A stretch of DNA of 64,000 bases from Heliocidaris tuberculata. Taxonomy: Eukaryota; Echinodermata; Echinoidea; Camarodonta; Echinometridae. The stretch lies in assembly GCA_025618425.1 (NCBI GenBank), contig CM046846.1:32233409-32297408 (forward strand), in the 5' to 3' direction. Below, one piece after another: positions 43,786 to 56,800 of the stretch. The notes under the pieces are model-generated. The model was not told the DNA's origin. It ran no database searches and saw only the letters and a program-made list of their open reading frames with translations. Made by a program: the position numbers and the translations under genes. The stretch's first letter is position 1, and the number at the start of each line of letters is the position of its first letter.

Positions 43786-44949
43786 TTTCTTAGCTCAAAA
43801 CGTTTTCCTCTCCTTTTTTTGAAAGCGTGTGAACCGTTGTTGATGGGCATTCGTGTAAAAATGCATAATCTTTGATCGTTTTGTTAAAAAAGGCACTTCT
43901 TCTCCTTCTTATAATGATTTCATTGCATCGGATGATAAAGAGATGTTTTGGCGACGTAAATCTTTGGTTTTGCACCGTTATTCATCCATCACTGATTGAT
44001 CACTGATTGATGACATATGAACTTATTCTATCAGCAGCTTAATTCACTTGACTCGTATTTGACTCTCCGTGTTTATATGCGTATTGATTAAGGTAAGATT
44101 CATTTCTCTTCTTATTGCATTATATTATTCTACTATTTAAAGTCACATAATCTTGGGTTCTCATGTGGAATTTAACACCATTCGGGTGTCTAATCAATAA
44201 CAGGTGTTGTTAATCACCCAGAGTGGACAACGTACAGTTTTATGACTAACAGGCTTTATAATGTTCGGCTTTTTCCATCCATCGCCCCATAATGGTAAAG
44301 CCATTATCTTACATTTCCTTCACCCGAAGACTCTCGGGGAGACCTGGGTATATCTGGGCAGGACAGCTGGTTTGCTGTGTCCCAAACTTTGTACACCCCG
44401 CATTAATATTTTCAGTGCTTTGCACCAAGTCTGGTGTCAGCGAATTGTGACCTACTGATCATGGAAACTGCCTACCATATGCCTTCAAGATGTACTAACT
44501 TTCATGCTAAGTAGAGAATGGCGAATTAATTTGTTTTTGAAAACAGGTTGCAATTTATATATTTTCTGTGTCAGGAAAAGTAGGTGAAAATACTGATAAA
44601 ATACACCAGAAAATTACAATCAAGTTCCTAGGAAACAATAATACAAACTAAACACATTTCACATTGAAATGAATCAGGATTCTCTAGCCGCTTAAGTGGA
44701 AAAAAAATTGAACATTAAGGAATTCCTCACTCATTTGAAATTTTACATATTCTTTCAATTTTAGGGAAATAAACAATTTAAGGGTGATATTTTCTTTGTA
44801 GAATAATTTTTCAAGTTACTTTTTAGAAATTGGAGGATAGAATTGCAGTGGAAATTTCTATTCGAGAGAGAGAGAGAGAGAGAGAGAGGGAGAAAGGGAG
44901 TGGTATTTGGAAGTTCATATAGAAAAATAAGGACAGAAAACGTGGGAGT
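43786..44949. other. gene-free stretch
   Basis: A GA run lies at 44864-44887. No gene is recognised. Confidence 0.4.
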
Positions 44950-45172
44950 ACCTTAGTATAACGAGTGGTTCTTTCACTGAACTCTCAGTCGAGATGTTCA
45001 GGGTTCGAGTCTCTGCTCGGTGTGTATGTTCTTGGACGAGACATTTTATGTATAAGTGATTCTCTCTACCCAGGTGTTAAGTGTGAACCTAGCATGATCA
45101 ATTCTTTAAAATTTTTCTTTTGTGCTGGGAGGAACGGCTGAAATAGCTAAAGCCTTGGCAAAAAAAAAAATT
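44950..45172 (+). mobile_element. tRNA-derived SINE, copy 1
   Basis: A box-like TATAACGAGTGGTTC (44957-44971) and B box GGGTTCGAGTC (45001-45011) sit at RNA polymerase III promoter spacing. They are followed by a body with GACATTTTATG, CCCAGGTGTTAAG and AACGGCTGAAATAGC and an A tail near 45161. The body matches the copy at 59850-60100 block by block. Confidence 0.75.
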
Positions 45173-45289
45173 AAAAATAAAAATCAAAACGCATTTGATG
45201 CGCATAGGCATGATAGGCACGTCATATCATTGTGATAATTGTGCGCTTTAAAAGGGAATGCTATTCTTATAGGGATGTTACAAAACTAG

Positions 45290-47240
45290 GGAGGGGGGAA
45301 CAGAAAGATGGTAAATAATATTACACGATAGGGGAACACGAAGATACGGAGTATTGGTACGGTGAAACAATGGGACGTGAGAACATAAGGGTGGGAAACT
45401 TCAGATGAGGGGAAAACAAGGATAAGAAGTATGGAGACAGTGGAACAAAGTCGATGGAGAACATATTAAAGAAAGAGAAACATCAAGACTATATAGGGAC
45501 ATAAGGGTAAGGGTATGAAACATCTCAACGGGAGAACCTATATGGACAGGGGAACATCGCGGCATTGGCAAAGTAGGAATAGGAAACACCAGGACACTGG
45601 AAAGTATGAGGGCGGGACACATCGGGATGGGGGACCACAAAGGTAATGGGTATTTGGGATGGTGGAATTCTGGGACGAAGAAAGTGTACAGGATAGGAAA
45701 TTTTATCAGGACTGGGAACATAAAGGATGGGTAACATCGGGATAGGGAAACGTAAATATGGGAACACAGGGCTGCATGGCTCACATTGTGATCACAGGGA
45801 CGGAGAACGTATAAGGATGGGGGAACACCGGGGATGCATGGCTCACATGGGATCACAGGGACGGAGAACGTATAAGGATGGGGGTACACCGGGGCTGCAT
45901 GGCTCACATGGGATCACAGGGACGGAGAACGTATAAGGATGGGGGAACACCAGGGCTGCATGGCTCACATGGGATCACAAGGACGGAGAACGTATAAGGA
46001 TGAGGGTACACCGGGGCTGCATGGCTCACATGGGATCACAGGGATGGAGAACGTATCAGGATGGGGGAACACCAGGGCTGCATGGCTCACATGGGATCAC
46101 AAGGACGGAGAACGTATAAGGATGAGGGTACACCGGGGCTGCATGGCTCACATGGGATCACAGGGATGGAGAACGTATCAGGATGGGGGTACACCGGGGC
46201 TGCATGGCTCACATGGGATCACAGGGATGGAGAACGTTTAAGGATGGGGGAACACCGGGGCTGCATGGCTCACATGGGATCACAAGGACGGAGAACGTAT
46301 AAGGATGGGGGTACACCTGGGCTGCATGGCTCACATGGGATCACAGGGATGCAGAACGTATAAGGATGGGGGTACACCGGGGCTGCATGGCTCACATGGG
46401 ATCACAGGGACGGAGAACGTATAAGGATGGGGGAACACCAGGGCTGCATGGCTCACATGGGATCACAAGGACGGAGAACGTATAAGGATGAGGGTACACC
46501 GGGGCTGCATGGCTCACATGGGATCACAGGGATGGAGAACGTATCAGGATGGGGGTACACCGGGGCTGCATGGCTCACATGGGATCACAGGGATGGAGAA
46601 CGTTTAAGGATGGGGGAACACCGGGGCTGCATGGCTCACATGGGATCACAAGGACGGAGAACGTATAAGGATGGGGGTACACCTGGGCTGCATGGCTCAC
46701 ATGGGATCACAGGGATGCAGAACGTATAAGGATGGGGGTACACCGGGGCTGCATGGCTCACATGGGATCACAGGGACGGAGAACGTACAAGGATGGAGGA
46801 ATACCGGGGCTGCATGGCTCACATGGGATCACAGGGACGGAGAACGTATAAGGATGGGGGTACACCGGGGCTGCATGGCTCACATGGGATCACAGGGATG
46901 GAGAACGTATAAGGATGGGGGTACACCGGGGCTGCATGGCTCACATTGTGATCACAGGGATGGGGAACGTAAGGGTGTGACAAAAAAGGTTCAAGGTTCG
47001 AGGCTCATAATTATGAACCCTGTATCATTATCGGAATTATGAATTTTCGGAAAAATAAGTAATCAGATGGAGAAACAATGTGGACGGAGACAGTTGGATA
47101 GAGAATTACATAGAGACGGGGGAACAAATGGACGAAGAAAGTATGGATGGAAACATCGACATAGGGAAACATAGGGAGAGAGACCATCTGTAATGAGAAC
47201 AATAGGGGACATATTAGGGAACATCGGATGGACCTCGAGT
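45290..47240. repeat. 61-bp minisatellite inside an older degenerate array
   Basis: From about 45752 to 46975 about 20 near-identical 61-bp units repeat, each with GGGGCTGCATGGCTCACATG, GGATCACAGGGA and GGAGAACGTATAAGGATG. The 303 bp from 46061 and from 46427 encode identical translations, so a 366-bp (six-unit) block was duplicated. The flanks 45290-45750 and 46976-47240 are built of decayed short GGGGAACAT/GGATGGG-type repeats. Long open frames arise because the unit has a stop in only one of its three frames; they are not genes. Confidence 0.92.
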
Positions 47241-47484
47241 TTTAGTATAATGTCGGTCCAAGCCTGGGATGAAGAATTGTGTGAAGGGGGAGTGTACACT
47301 CGGTGTTATAGTCAAGACTAGGATCCCAAGACCAAGAGGAAAACTAATATGATTATGTCAATTTCATATCAAAGTACCGAAAATTCGAGACAGAGATAGG
47401 TGTTGGGCCCCATCACTTGGTACAGTTCCGAAAAAAATTATGACAAGCTAATTAATTTTATAGTTGTCATATTTTAGGTATTAA

Positions 47485-48222
47485 CCCTAAAAGGGCCGGG
47501 AGTGGAATCCACCCCCCCCCCCCTAGACGTTTCTCGCGATATGTCCGTAACACGCAAAGCAGTCGCCGCGGCACTTTATGACTTTTTTCTTTCGAATCTC
47601 ACGCATTTTTTGAGACCAAATTCCCGATGTCCGGGCATGCAGTTCCGAAGTTACTCAACATTTCGTACTTGCACGTCAGACCAAAAATTGCTCAAAAAAG
47701 TTATTACATGTATAATTTCAATACAAAATGTGTTTTCAGCCGAAATTTAGAAATCTATGAATATTTTTACATTTACTGATTAAAATCAATTCATTTTATG
47801 CTGTTTATAATCACAAAAGTGTCCCCGACAAATTTCATCCCCAAAACAATAAAAAACAAAAGGTTAAAAAAAACAAAGAAATACATAAGAAATTTTAAAT
47901 ACAATAAAAAACATAAGAAATCAAGAATACTGGAAAGAGTGTCTAGACCAAAAATTAGCATTTTTTTTAGCTTTATTTAATGATTTAGAGCAAAATTTTT
48001 ATTTCATGCATAAATTAGCATAATCAATTAATGTGAAATTATTTCGGAGCATTTAACTATACAGTTTTGTAGATTATGTTGTGGACGACGTGCGTGCCGA
48101 TTTTCGGCGTGATCGCGCGGTCGACGGTCGACATCTCGGGGGGGGGGGGTGTGGTGGATTCCCCCCCCCCCCCCCCCCCCCCCCTGCTGTGGCATAGCCA
48201 AAATATCCCGGCCCTTTTTGGG
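47485..48222. mobile_element. TTAA-bounded MITE of a third family, 738 bp
   Basis: CCCTAAAAGGGCCGGGA at the left and TCCCGGCCCTTTTTGGG at the right are inverted with one mismatch in 17 bp, and TTAA flanks both sides (47481-47484 and 48223-48226). Subterminal C and G homopolymers occur near both ends. No coding capacity is recognised. Confidence 0.8.
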
Positions 48223-49109
48223 TTAAGGGCTGGTCACATTTGTCCGATAACGATAACGAGATTTTTCATTAAAAGTGCACTCTAGAGCTGCTCTAGTACT
48301 ATACGGACACGAGCACACACACACACACACACACACACACCACCACCACCCATCCTCACACACATTGATTAGTGGGGAACTGTATTGTTTTCTCCTATTG
48401 TATTTTGTACCCCGCAAACACTTCTCCTATTGTATTTTGTACCCCACAAGCATGACGGAATAAAGGCCATCATTGTGCTCTTTTGTTCTCTGTACCCCAC
48501 AAGTGAATCTATGTAAGGGCGCACACACACCCACACCCCCCACACACACAATGTATTAGGGTGTACCCTAAAGTATATTAACAAAAAAAAAACCCTTTAC
48601 CAGTTTCAGATATTGACATAAGCGATAGACGATGTATTGATATCCCTTGACTTAATCTGAATTAAATATTGATTCTGCTCTTGTGGTGTACTCTCTCCAA
48701 TTCGCTAGGGAGCATTTCACCCATCCACCATTTTACAGGCACATGGTAGGCGCATACTTGCTATCCGACAGTTCCATATTTTACTTAGATATAGAGATGA
48801 TATCCTCTTATATGCGTTATAATGATATAACGTAAGCCTCCACTCTAAAAAATAAATTGGTCAAATTCAATATGGATTTGTTATATTTTGTAAATATGGC
48901 TGTCCGAATTCGATCCTACATGTAAAGCACATATTCGAGTTCATGATTTATCAGCAACACTCATTGGAAACATAAAATTTTGAGCCTTACCCCCTTTTGA
49001 AATAGATATTTTTTTAAAACGAGAACTTCTTCTAATGTAACCTCAAATGAATTTGTCAGCTGATGATATAATTGTGAGAATCTTATTTTTTCATTTTTGA
49101 AAATTTTTT
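48223..49109. other. gene-free stretch with CA repeat
   Basis: (CA)n with CAC units lies at 48312-48352. GGGCTGGTCACATTTGTCCG at 48228-48247 is the complement of a block near 42281-42308, so a short dispersed repeat starts here. CACTCTAAAAAATAAATTGG at 48841 resembles the terminus of the CACTCTAAAAA elements. Confidence 0.5.
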
Positions 49110-50030
49110 AATGCCCTGGCGTCCACCCACCGAAGGTGGTGTCAGAGGCATTATGTTTTCGGGTTGTCCTTCCGTCAGTCCCGCTTTCTCGTTCTCGCGA
49201 TAATTCAAGAACCACATGAGGTATGAACTTCAAACTTGGTGATGGTATGTATCACGATAGGAAGGCGATCTCATTAGATTTTGAGGTACGTAAGTCAAAT
49301 GTCAAAGTCTCAGAGGTCAGTTCTTAAATCTCGTTAACACTATATTTTAAGAACCATTTGATCCATTAACTTTAATTTTTCACTATAGGAAGACGATCTG
49401 ATTAGATTTTGGCAAATGCAGGTCAAAGGCCAAATTCATACAAGTAATTTACCATGAAATTTCAGGTTTTTGCCTTGTTAACACTCTCTTGAACAATTAT
49501 TTGAGCCATTAACTCCAAACTTGGTACTATAATATGTATCACCATAATAAGACGATCTGAATTAGACTTTGGCAAATGTCAGAGAGGTTAATTCTGAAAC
49601 TGCAGGGTTTTGCCTCATTAACACTATATTTTTAAGAACCATTTGATCCATTAACTTCAAACTTGGAACTAGTATGCTGACCATAATGAGACGAGCTGAT
49701 TAGATTTTTGTTCGCATGGGTCAAAGGTGACGGGTCATAGAGTTCATTGTATTTGAAATTAATGTGTGTGTGTGTGTGTTTTTTTTGGCTTTGTTATCAC
49801 CATATCTCAACTATTTTGTATTCATGACTAGGAGGAGATATTTAGTGATCAGACTTTTGGGTTATAATGTGTAAGGTCAAAGAGGTCAATTAACATGTAA
49901 TTGTAGCCTTTTTTATTCTGATTATCACTAAATTTAAGAACAGTTTGAGCATATCAACTGAATTTAGGTGGAGGCATATAGGAGACGCAGTAGCATTCAT
50001 CTTGTTTTATTTGTTTTAATATAATTCTCA
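49110..50030 (+). mobile_element. hairpin-headed element with ~140-bp tandem core
   Basis: The head TAATGCC...CCACCCACCGAAGGTGG...GGCATTA (49110-49152) is a hairpin. TCCTTCCGTCAGTCCCGC follows, then about six direct units of roughly 130-145 bp, each containing AAGAACCATTTGATCCATTA and TCAAACTTGG (units near 49209, 49351, 49491, 49636, 49808 and 49938). The layout parallels the 11549-12418 element though the sequences differ. Confidence 0.65.
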
Positions 50031-50309
50031 GACCTTTTGAGACCTTTTGCTTTTTGAATACCTTTGCACTGCCCTGCTTTGCAACACATCTATGACTGTA
50101 ACTGAGGAATAAGTTTTACCAAACAAAATCATATATTAGGTCTACTAATATTTTTTTTAATGTACTCAAAACTGTAAGACATTCCGTCCATTTATGTACT
50201 TACTATTCCTTACAGTATTTTGAAGGTCATTTTCTTTCAAAACTTTCGTCCGCATTTCGTGTGTGTATGTGTGTGTGTGTGTGCGTGTATGTGTACTTGA
50301 GGTTTGGCA

Positions 50310-50455
50310 GACGTTTATCAATCAAATATGATTACTTACGTCTGGGACCGATATTTAACGTCACCATCCGAAAGGCGTGACTGAGATTCGAACCTGGGTC
50401 CAATCAAAGTCAGTTTGTAGGCGAATACAAAGAGCTGCCCGTATAGCTCTTCTTG
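50310..50455 (-). mobile_element. tRNA-derived SINE fragment, minus strand
   Basis: On the minus strand a B box CAGGTTCGAATCTCAG (complement of 50381-50396) lies about 50 nt after GCTATACGGGCAGCTC and is followed by GGATGGTGACGTTAAATATC and CGGTCCCAGACG, the kind of body seen in tRNA-derived SINEs. It does not fold as a clean tRNA. Confidence 0.55.
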
Positions 50456-50502
50456 TTGTATTGGGCGAGGCGGGAAACTTCGCCGGCAGGCAATCCGTTC
50501 TA

Positions 50503-50641
50503 GGGCCCGTATTCTATAAACTACTTAAGCATGGAATTTTAGTGGTTAACGTGTTTAGAATACATAGGGCAACTTTCTTTAAAAATGTTCTTAGACTTAA
50601 GAAAATTTTCTTAGAAGTTTATTGAATACTGGCACTGTCCC
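50503..50641. mobile_element. palindromic MITE, GGGCCCGTATTCTATAAACT ends
   Basis: The left end GGGCCCGTATTCTATAAAC and the right end GTTTATTGAATACTGGCACTG are imperfect inverted repeats. ACTTAAG and CTTAAG occur inside. The class resembles the other GGGCCC-ended MITEs. Confidence 0.6.
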
Positions 50642-51719
50642 TCAAATGTACATGGATACCTCCAACGAATAATTTTTACCTGATCGATATTCTTTCCGTT
50701 TTTGCTTGAATAAAAATGTATTTCTTATCAGGCGAGGTCCTACCCATATGGCCTGAACTAAAACAAATCATAAATTTCCATTTTCTGTGAAGAAAAGTAT
50801 ATAATCATACATGTACCCTAGATATAATCATTGCACAAAACCTGTATGAAACAAATCTATTCCTTCCTCAACAACTAAGAAAATGAAAATGTTTGAAATC
50901 TTCTGTACTGAGTAAATGGGAGAGGACCTTGCAAGATACGTCACGGACATGCCAATTTGTGTTTGATTGATTACAACTTTAGAATCCATAACTTTCTTTT
51001 TTTTTAAAGCTATTAGTCAGCGGTATTCCATGCAGACTCATCCGAGTGGACGGAAATATTGTGATATAGAACATCCATATAATTTTTTACAGAACCTCCG
51101 GTGGCTTCGGAGCTCTACGCACTCCGTCAAGTAGTAACCACTTGACTCCTTTTTTGTTTCTGACGGTTATGACGGTTGAAGATGAATGTGTCCTTGTGGG
51201 TAAGAGCACCAGACTGTAGACAAACTTTCAATGTTAATGCGAGTAGAGGTTTTTCCTCTTATTCCTATTCTTTTGGGAAAATAATAAGGGGAATTTTATT
51301 GTAAATATTATTTGCATCTCTCATTTGCAGTGGGCCGAAACCTAGCCATACATAGAAATGCATTTCGGCGACTCGGTCATCGTGGTCTGATTTTTGAGAG
51401 TAAAATACGTCATGAAAAAATGCGACGAGGATACGAATATTATTCTGTCTGGATCAGGAGTGGTCTTGACAATGTAGAAGAGATGTTGTTATTCGTAATG
51501 GTCGGGAAATAACCCTAGACCTAGATAAAAACAGGAGCATAATCTGCTGAGAGCATCTTAGACGAGAAAAATAAAGTCAGATAAACGCGCTACAATACAA
51601 GATTTCGGGAAAGTTTTATGTTCCCGTCGTCCACTAGAAAATTTGACTTCTACGTCTAACGCGAATAACAAATAAAAAAAAAAAATAAAAAAATAATAAT
51701 AATAACCATTATAACATCT
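50642..51719. other. gene-free stretch
   Basis: TGGGTAAGAGCACCAGACTG near 51197-51216 resembles a tRNA A-box region and may be SINE debris. No gene is recognised. Confidence 0.35.
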
Positions 51720-53160
51720 TCTGAGATAGATAACCCCCTAACGATTTCGCTTAGATATATAAATTTTTAAATATCTTCCTCAGAACTCCTCAACGCTTAT
51801 AACAGAAGAGGTAAAGAGAACCTTAATCATTTTTCAAAGATAATGAACTCGCGTAACATCTTCCATGTATAATTAACTAAAAATTAACCTCTTTCGTAGA
51901 TGACAAACTCATCTAACACATTACAGAGATAACAACCTAATTTACCATCCCCAGTAGATAAATAATTCATTTAAGATCTTTTAACACATTCTGTACATAA
52001 CAACTTCACTTACCATCTTCCGTAAATAATAAACTCGTTTAACTTCTTCCATACATAACAAACCACTTTAACACATACCGTACACAACAACCTGAAAACA
52101 GACAGGTAAAGAAAATCTTAAATAAATCTTCCTTAGAAAACAAAAGTATTCAACATCTTCAAGAACATCATCAAGAACTCTTGAACATCTTCTGTAGATC
52201 AAAAACGCTTCAACACCTTCTATAGATCAAAAATTCTTCAACATCTTCTGTAGATCAAGAACTCTTCGGTATCTTCTGTAGATCAAGAACTCTTTGACAT
52301 CTTCTTTAGATCAAGAACTCTTCAGTATCTTCTTTAGATCAAGAACTCTTCAACATATTCTGTAGATCAAGAACTCTTCGGTATCTTCTGTAGATCAAGA
52401 ACTCTTCAACATCTTCTTTAGATCAAGAACTCTTCAATATCTTCTTTAGATCAAGAACTCTTCAGTATCTTCAGTAGACCAAGAACTCTTCAATATCTTC
52501 TTTAGATCAAGAACTCTTCAGTATCTTCAGTAGATCAAGAACTCTTCAACATCTTCTGTAGACCAAGAACTCTTCAACATCTTATGTAGCTTAAGAATTC
52601 TTCCAAACCTTCATTAGATCAAGAACTCTTCAGTATCTCCTGTATATCAAGAACTCTTCAACATCTTTTGCAGATCAAGAACTCCTTTAACATCTTCTGT
52701 AGCTCAAGAATTCTTCAACACCTTATTTAGATCAAGAACTCTTCAGTATCTCCTGTAGATCAAGAACTCTTCAACATCTTCTTTAGATCCCTTTAATGAA
52801 GAACTCCTTTAACATCTTCCGGTGATGACAAACTCCTTTTTTAATTTCCTTGGAAAAGAAGCTCCTATATCACGCCTTTTACATTTTTCGTAAATAAGGA
52901 ACTCCTTCAAAATCGCAATTTTTAAGAGTGAATTACACTTAGTTAGGTAACATTTATAATTCTTTCCGTAGATCTTAATAAAATTCAAAAAATTAGAATC
53001 GTGCTTTCTTAACATAGACTTCTATAGTCTTCGTAGATAAAGAACTCTTCAACATCTTCAGAAGATGAATAACTTTTAAATATAAATTTTCAGTAGATAA
53101 TGCATTTGAAAACATATTACGTAAATTAGTTATTTCTCCTAAATATTCAGTAGATATCCC
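51720..53160. repeat. 28-bp minisatellite with degenerate flanks
   Basis: The core at about 52150-52800 is made of 28-bp units AAGAACTCTTCAACATCTTC + TGTAGATC (for example 52257 to 52285). On both sides, recognisable but decayed units (CATCTTCCGTAGATAA-type) continue to about 51720 and 53160, roughly 50 units in total. Units alternate between CAACATC and CGGTATC/CAGTATC variants. Confidence 0.92.
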
Positions 53161-53834
53161 CTTTTCAATATACCTAGATATTACTTTGCACTTGTATCAT
53201 TCGAACATATTTGGACACTCTCGTAGATAGATGCAGACCCCCCCCCCCCCCGAAAAAAAAATGAGAGAAAGTTTCCTCAACAATGTTAGGATACGGCTAG
53301 AATGTCAAAGTCAAAGCCCTTGTCTGCTACTGCGAGATTCTGATAAAAACATATACTTTTCGTCTTCATTGTAGCGATAGATATTCATGTCAAAACGCGA
53401 GTCGAAATATTGAAAAATAGTCTTATTTCATTCATTCTATTCACAAGCCTAAAAAAATGTTGCCTTTCATGCAAAATCCCGAACTGCGTGTAAAATATAT
53501 GATTGGCTGCGCAGACATGGGTACCATTGCTTTTGCAATGTCAAAATGACACAGTAGCGTTTCCTTGGAAGAATAGCATTGTTCTTGTTAAAAATTTGAT
53601 GAAATATTTGACATAACTATTCGTTAGAATATTAGGAATAGTATAAATCTGAGAGAGAAGAAGAAAGTGGGAGATAGAGAGAGAGGGGGGGGGAAGAGAA
53701 AGAGTGAAAGAGAGAGAGGTAGGGAGGGAGGGGGAGAGAAAGAAGAAGAAAAAGCGAGAGACAGAAAAAAGAGAAAGAGAGGGGAAAGAGACAAAGTGAG
53801 AGAGAGATAGAGAGAGAGAGAGAGGGGGGGGGGG

Positions 53835-53867
<33 letters not shown>

Positions 53868-53868
53868 G

Positions 53869-53899
<31 letters not shown>

Positions 53900-56800
53900 A
53901 ATGTTGTAAAATGATCGTTCACAAGACATTGCACATCTTAGTTAATGGGCCCACGCAGTTTTATTTGGTCTTTAAATGCGGTTGCCAGGAAGTGGAAAGT
54001 CAAGATGGTTAACCAAGGGAATCCGACGGGGATCGCAATAAAAATATTTGTGTCGTCATCGGAACTTGATGCGCAAAGAACAAAGATGGCGGTTGTTTCA
54101 AGAAGGAATAGCTTGCTCAATCCTAAGTCATGTGGTTTGCGTGATGAACAATAACCTTTTGCATTGCATTAACGACACAAAGATTAAGTGTAAAGCGTGG
54201 CATTCATTAATTCAGTTCTCCCAATGTTCAAACTCCTTTTCGCCGCTTCCTAAAATAATAGTGAAAGACTTTGTGAATATGCAGAGTTGGCTAGTTTATA
54301 TTCAGCTAAATACTACACAGCCCCATTCATTAGACCTGCGCACACCCTCATCTCATGCGCTCACGCACTCACTCACCCCACGTACGTTCTCTCACTATGC
54401 ACACAATGAATGGCCATTTCCTGCGCTCGACATTTTCAATATTTTGCTAGGACACTGAATAATTTGCCCATCGATATGGAAATGACGATGAAGCACCCAC
54501 ACTGAGTTACTACCCGCAATCTAAAGGCTTACCTCCATAATGGCAAATTCATCCTGTTTTCCGCTGCTTTTTGCGTCAAAGACGTGTACGAAGGGTACTA
54601 ATCAATTTTGTAACAGGCGCATGATACATGATTGTATCCTAATTTAACACCCGGACGTAGTTTCGTATTCTTTACCACAACGCACTGACTTTCCAAGTAA
54701 TTTCAGTACCATCATTTTACTAGAGAAATAATCACAGTAACATGTATCAACATCACCTTTAAACCAAATACGGAATAGTAAATACAAAATAATAGCAAAA
54801 TGCAAACAGAACCTTTTCAAGAAATTAATGAAGTTATAGAAAAATGAACTGAGCAAACTTAGAATGATCACATTCAACTTTTTCAAAATGAAGTTAAAAA
54901 CATAATTATTATAATTTTGATATGTTGAATATAAAGATATATTTAAACTTACCCCAGCTATCATGTCACTTACTGCTGGAAACAATTAGCAATGCAAAAA
55001 TAAATACCATATGATTTGAAACGCGTACTCTGCATAAGGTGGTTTGCGGGTGTGTCTGCCCCTCTGCGGGTGCTAGTTTATGTGCTACACATTAATGTGT
55101 GAGATGACCGATGGTGACCGGTCTGGGTTTGACCCTTGATGAGGAATGTTAACGACCGGCTACTTAAGGGAGAGGGATTATGTTATAAGGAGCATGAATA
55201 TGACTTAGGTAAAATAATATCGTTGTGTCAATACAAGCATGCGACATATTCTTATGAAAATAGAATAAATTCTATGTATAGAACCCATCTGTTACACTAG
55301 TATCAATATCATACTAAGATTAAGCTTTAATTGTTTAATGGAGGAAAATAATCCATTTAATAGACAATGGTATTATTGATGAATGAATTATTCATATTTT
55401 CACAAATACTTCAGATTTTGAAATTCTGGATAATCTATTGTCGTACGACTTAGCACAGCTAAAAGAGCAAGATTCACAGGTGACCATGCGTCGTAATTTG
55501 TGCATATTACTTCTCACGGTATTGAATAGGTATCGAATTTCAAGACATGGTTTTGCTCTTTATATAGAGGAGATTCGTTATGTATGAAGGGTACATAACG
55601 ATTTTGTAACAAGTGTGTAATGCATGTGTTGAAGTATCTAAATGATACTGAAATCGGGCTATCAAAATTTATTTAGAGGAAATAAACAAAGATGAATAAA
55701 TTATTCATATTTTTTCAAAATATAAAAAATAAAGATTGATTTTTTGATAATACGTGTAATAATTAAGAGATATGAATGAAGGGCTTGATTTATTCATTAT
55801 CATGCATATTAATTTTGCCGTTTCCAAACGGATCTGAAAGTTTAAGGAGTTTCTCGATGGAGTTTTTGTTAATTTCAGAGGATTGCCGTGTTTAGATGTT
55901 CGTGTCAGTGTTGCTGCGACTCACTGAACCGGTTGATGGATTCCGTAAAAAGGGTTTCGACGTCACCAACTTAGATGTATCATAATATACGAGCAATCAA
56001 GAGAGAGAAAAAATTCTTATATCCAGAATTTATTAAGAGTATAAGCAACAGGTCCATTAAAATAATAATTAAAGAAAAAAAGAAATTGTGTAAATAATCT
56101 TAACATTAATAAATGAACGCTGATGATATTAAAGAACCACATTCAAAATGGTTCCAAGCAGGAAAATAGAGTCGCGAACGTACGTGATCCCTATCCGTAC
56201 CCATGCACCACACAGCTCAATCACGAACGTTCCTATCCACATCATCCAGTCAAAAGAGCAGTTTAAAAAGCTATTAAAAGCAACATTTATTTTACGATAT
56301 GCTTAGACGTCCGGATGATTATTATAAGACGCAGGCCTGTGCCATTATAATTTCTGTCTTATATTGGTCTTCCAACTTTTCTCCCTATCCTCAGCGCACA
56401 GATTAACATTATCTATAAATCCGCCGGCAAATAAGCTCACGCAAACTCATGAAAAATTTATGTACATGCATGCACACTGTAGTAGATTTCACCTGTCCAA
56501 ATAGATCGCAAAACCGGACTTACCTCAAGTGGAATATTTTACAAGGAACTGTCGGAATGCCATGAATTTTACTTTTCACGTTGAATTAAGCTTGCATCAA
56601 CTCTACAAAATGTCTTTGGAAAAGTAAGTGACAAATCGAAAATCGGACTCAGAATTTGAAGGGCTTTATAATTTGTTGAATATTTGGCCTATTACCATTT
56701 TAGTGACCATGTGAAGTCGGAAAGACAAAACGAACCAAACTAGGAAGATATAAAACAGAATGATGATGATTGGAGAAGAAAGGTTGATCAAAAGATACAA

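Noticed and set aside
45401..47042. Series of long open frames, plus strand 69-123 codons and minus strand up to 168 codons
   Set aside because: They are produced by the 61-bp minisatellite and its degenerate flanks. The unit is not a multiple of three and lacks stops in two frames. No domain or start context supports translation.
53624..53934. Two minus-strand frames of about 100 codons rich in Ser-Leu and Pro
   Set aside because: Simple translation of a GA/G-rich tract.
53945..54154. 69-codon frame beginning at 53945 in a less AT-rich patch
   Set aside because: It looks mildly protein-like but has no splice context, homology or repeat support that I can recognise; the overlapping minus strand is also open.
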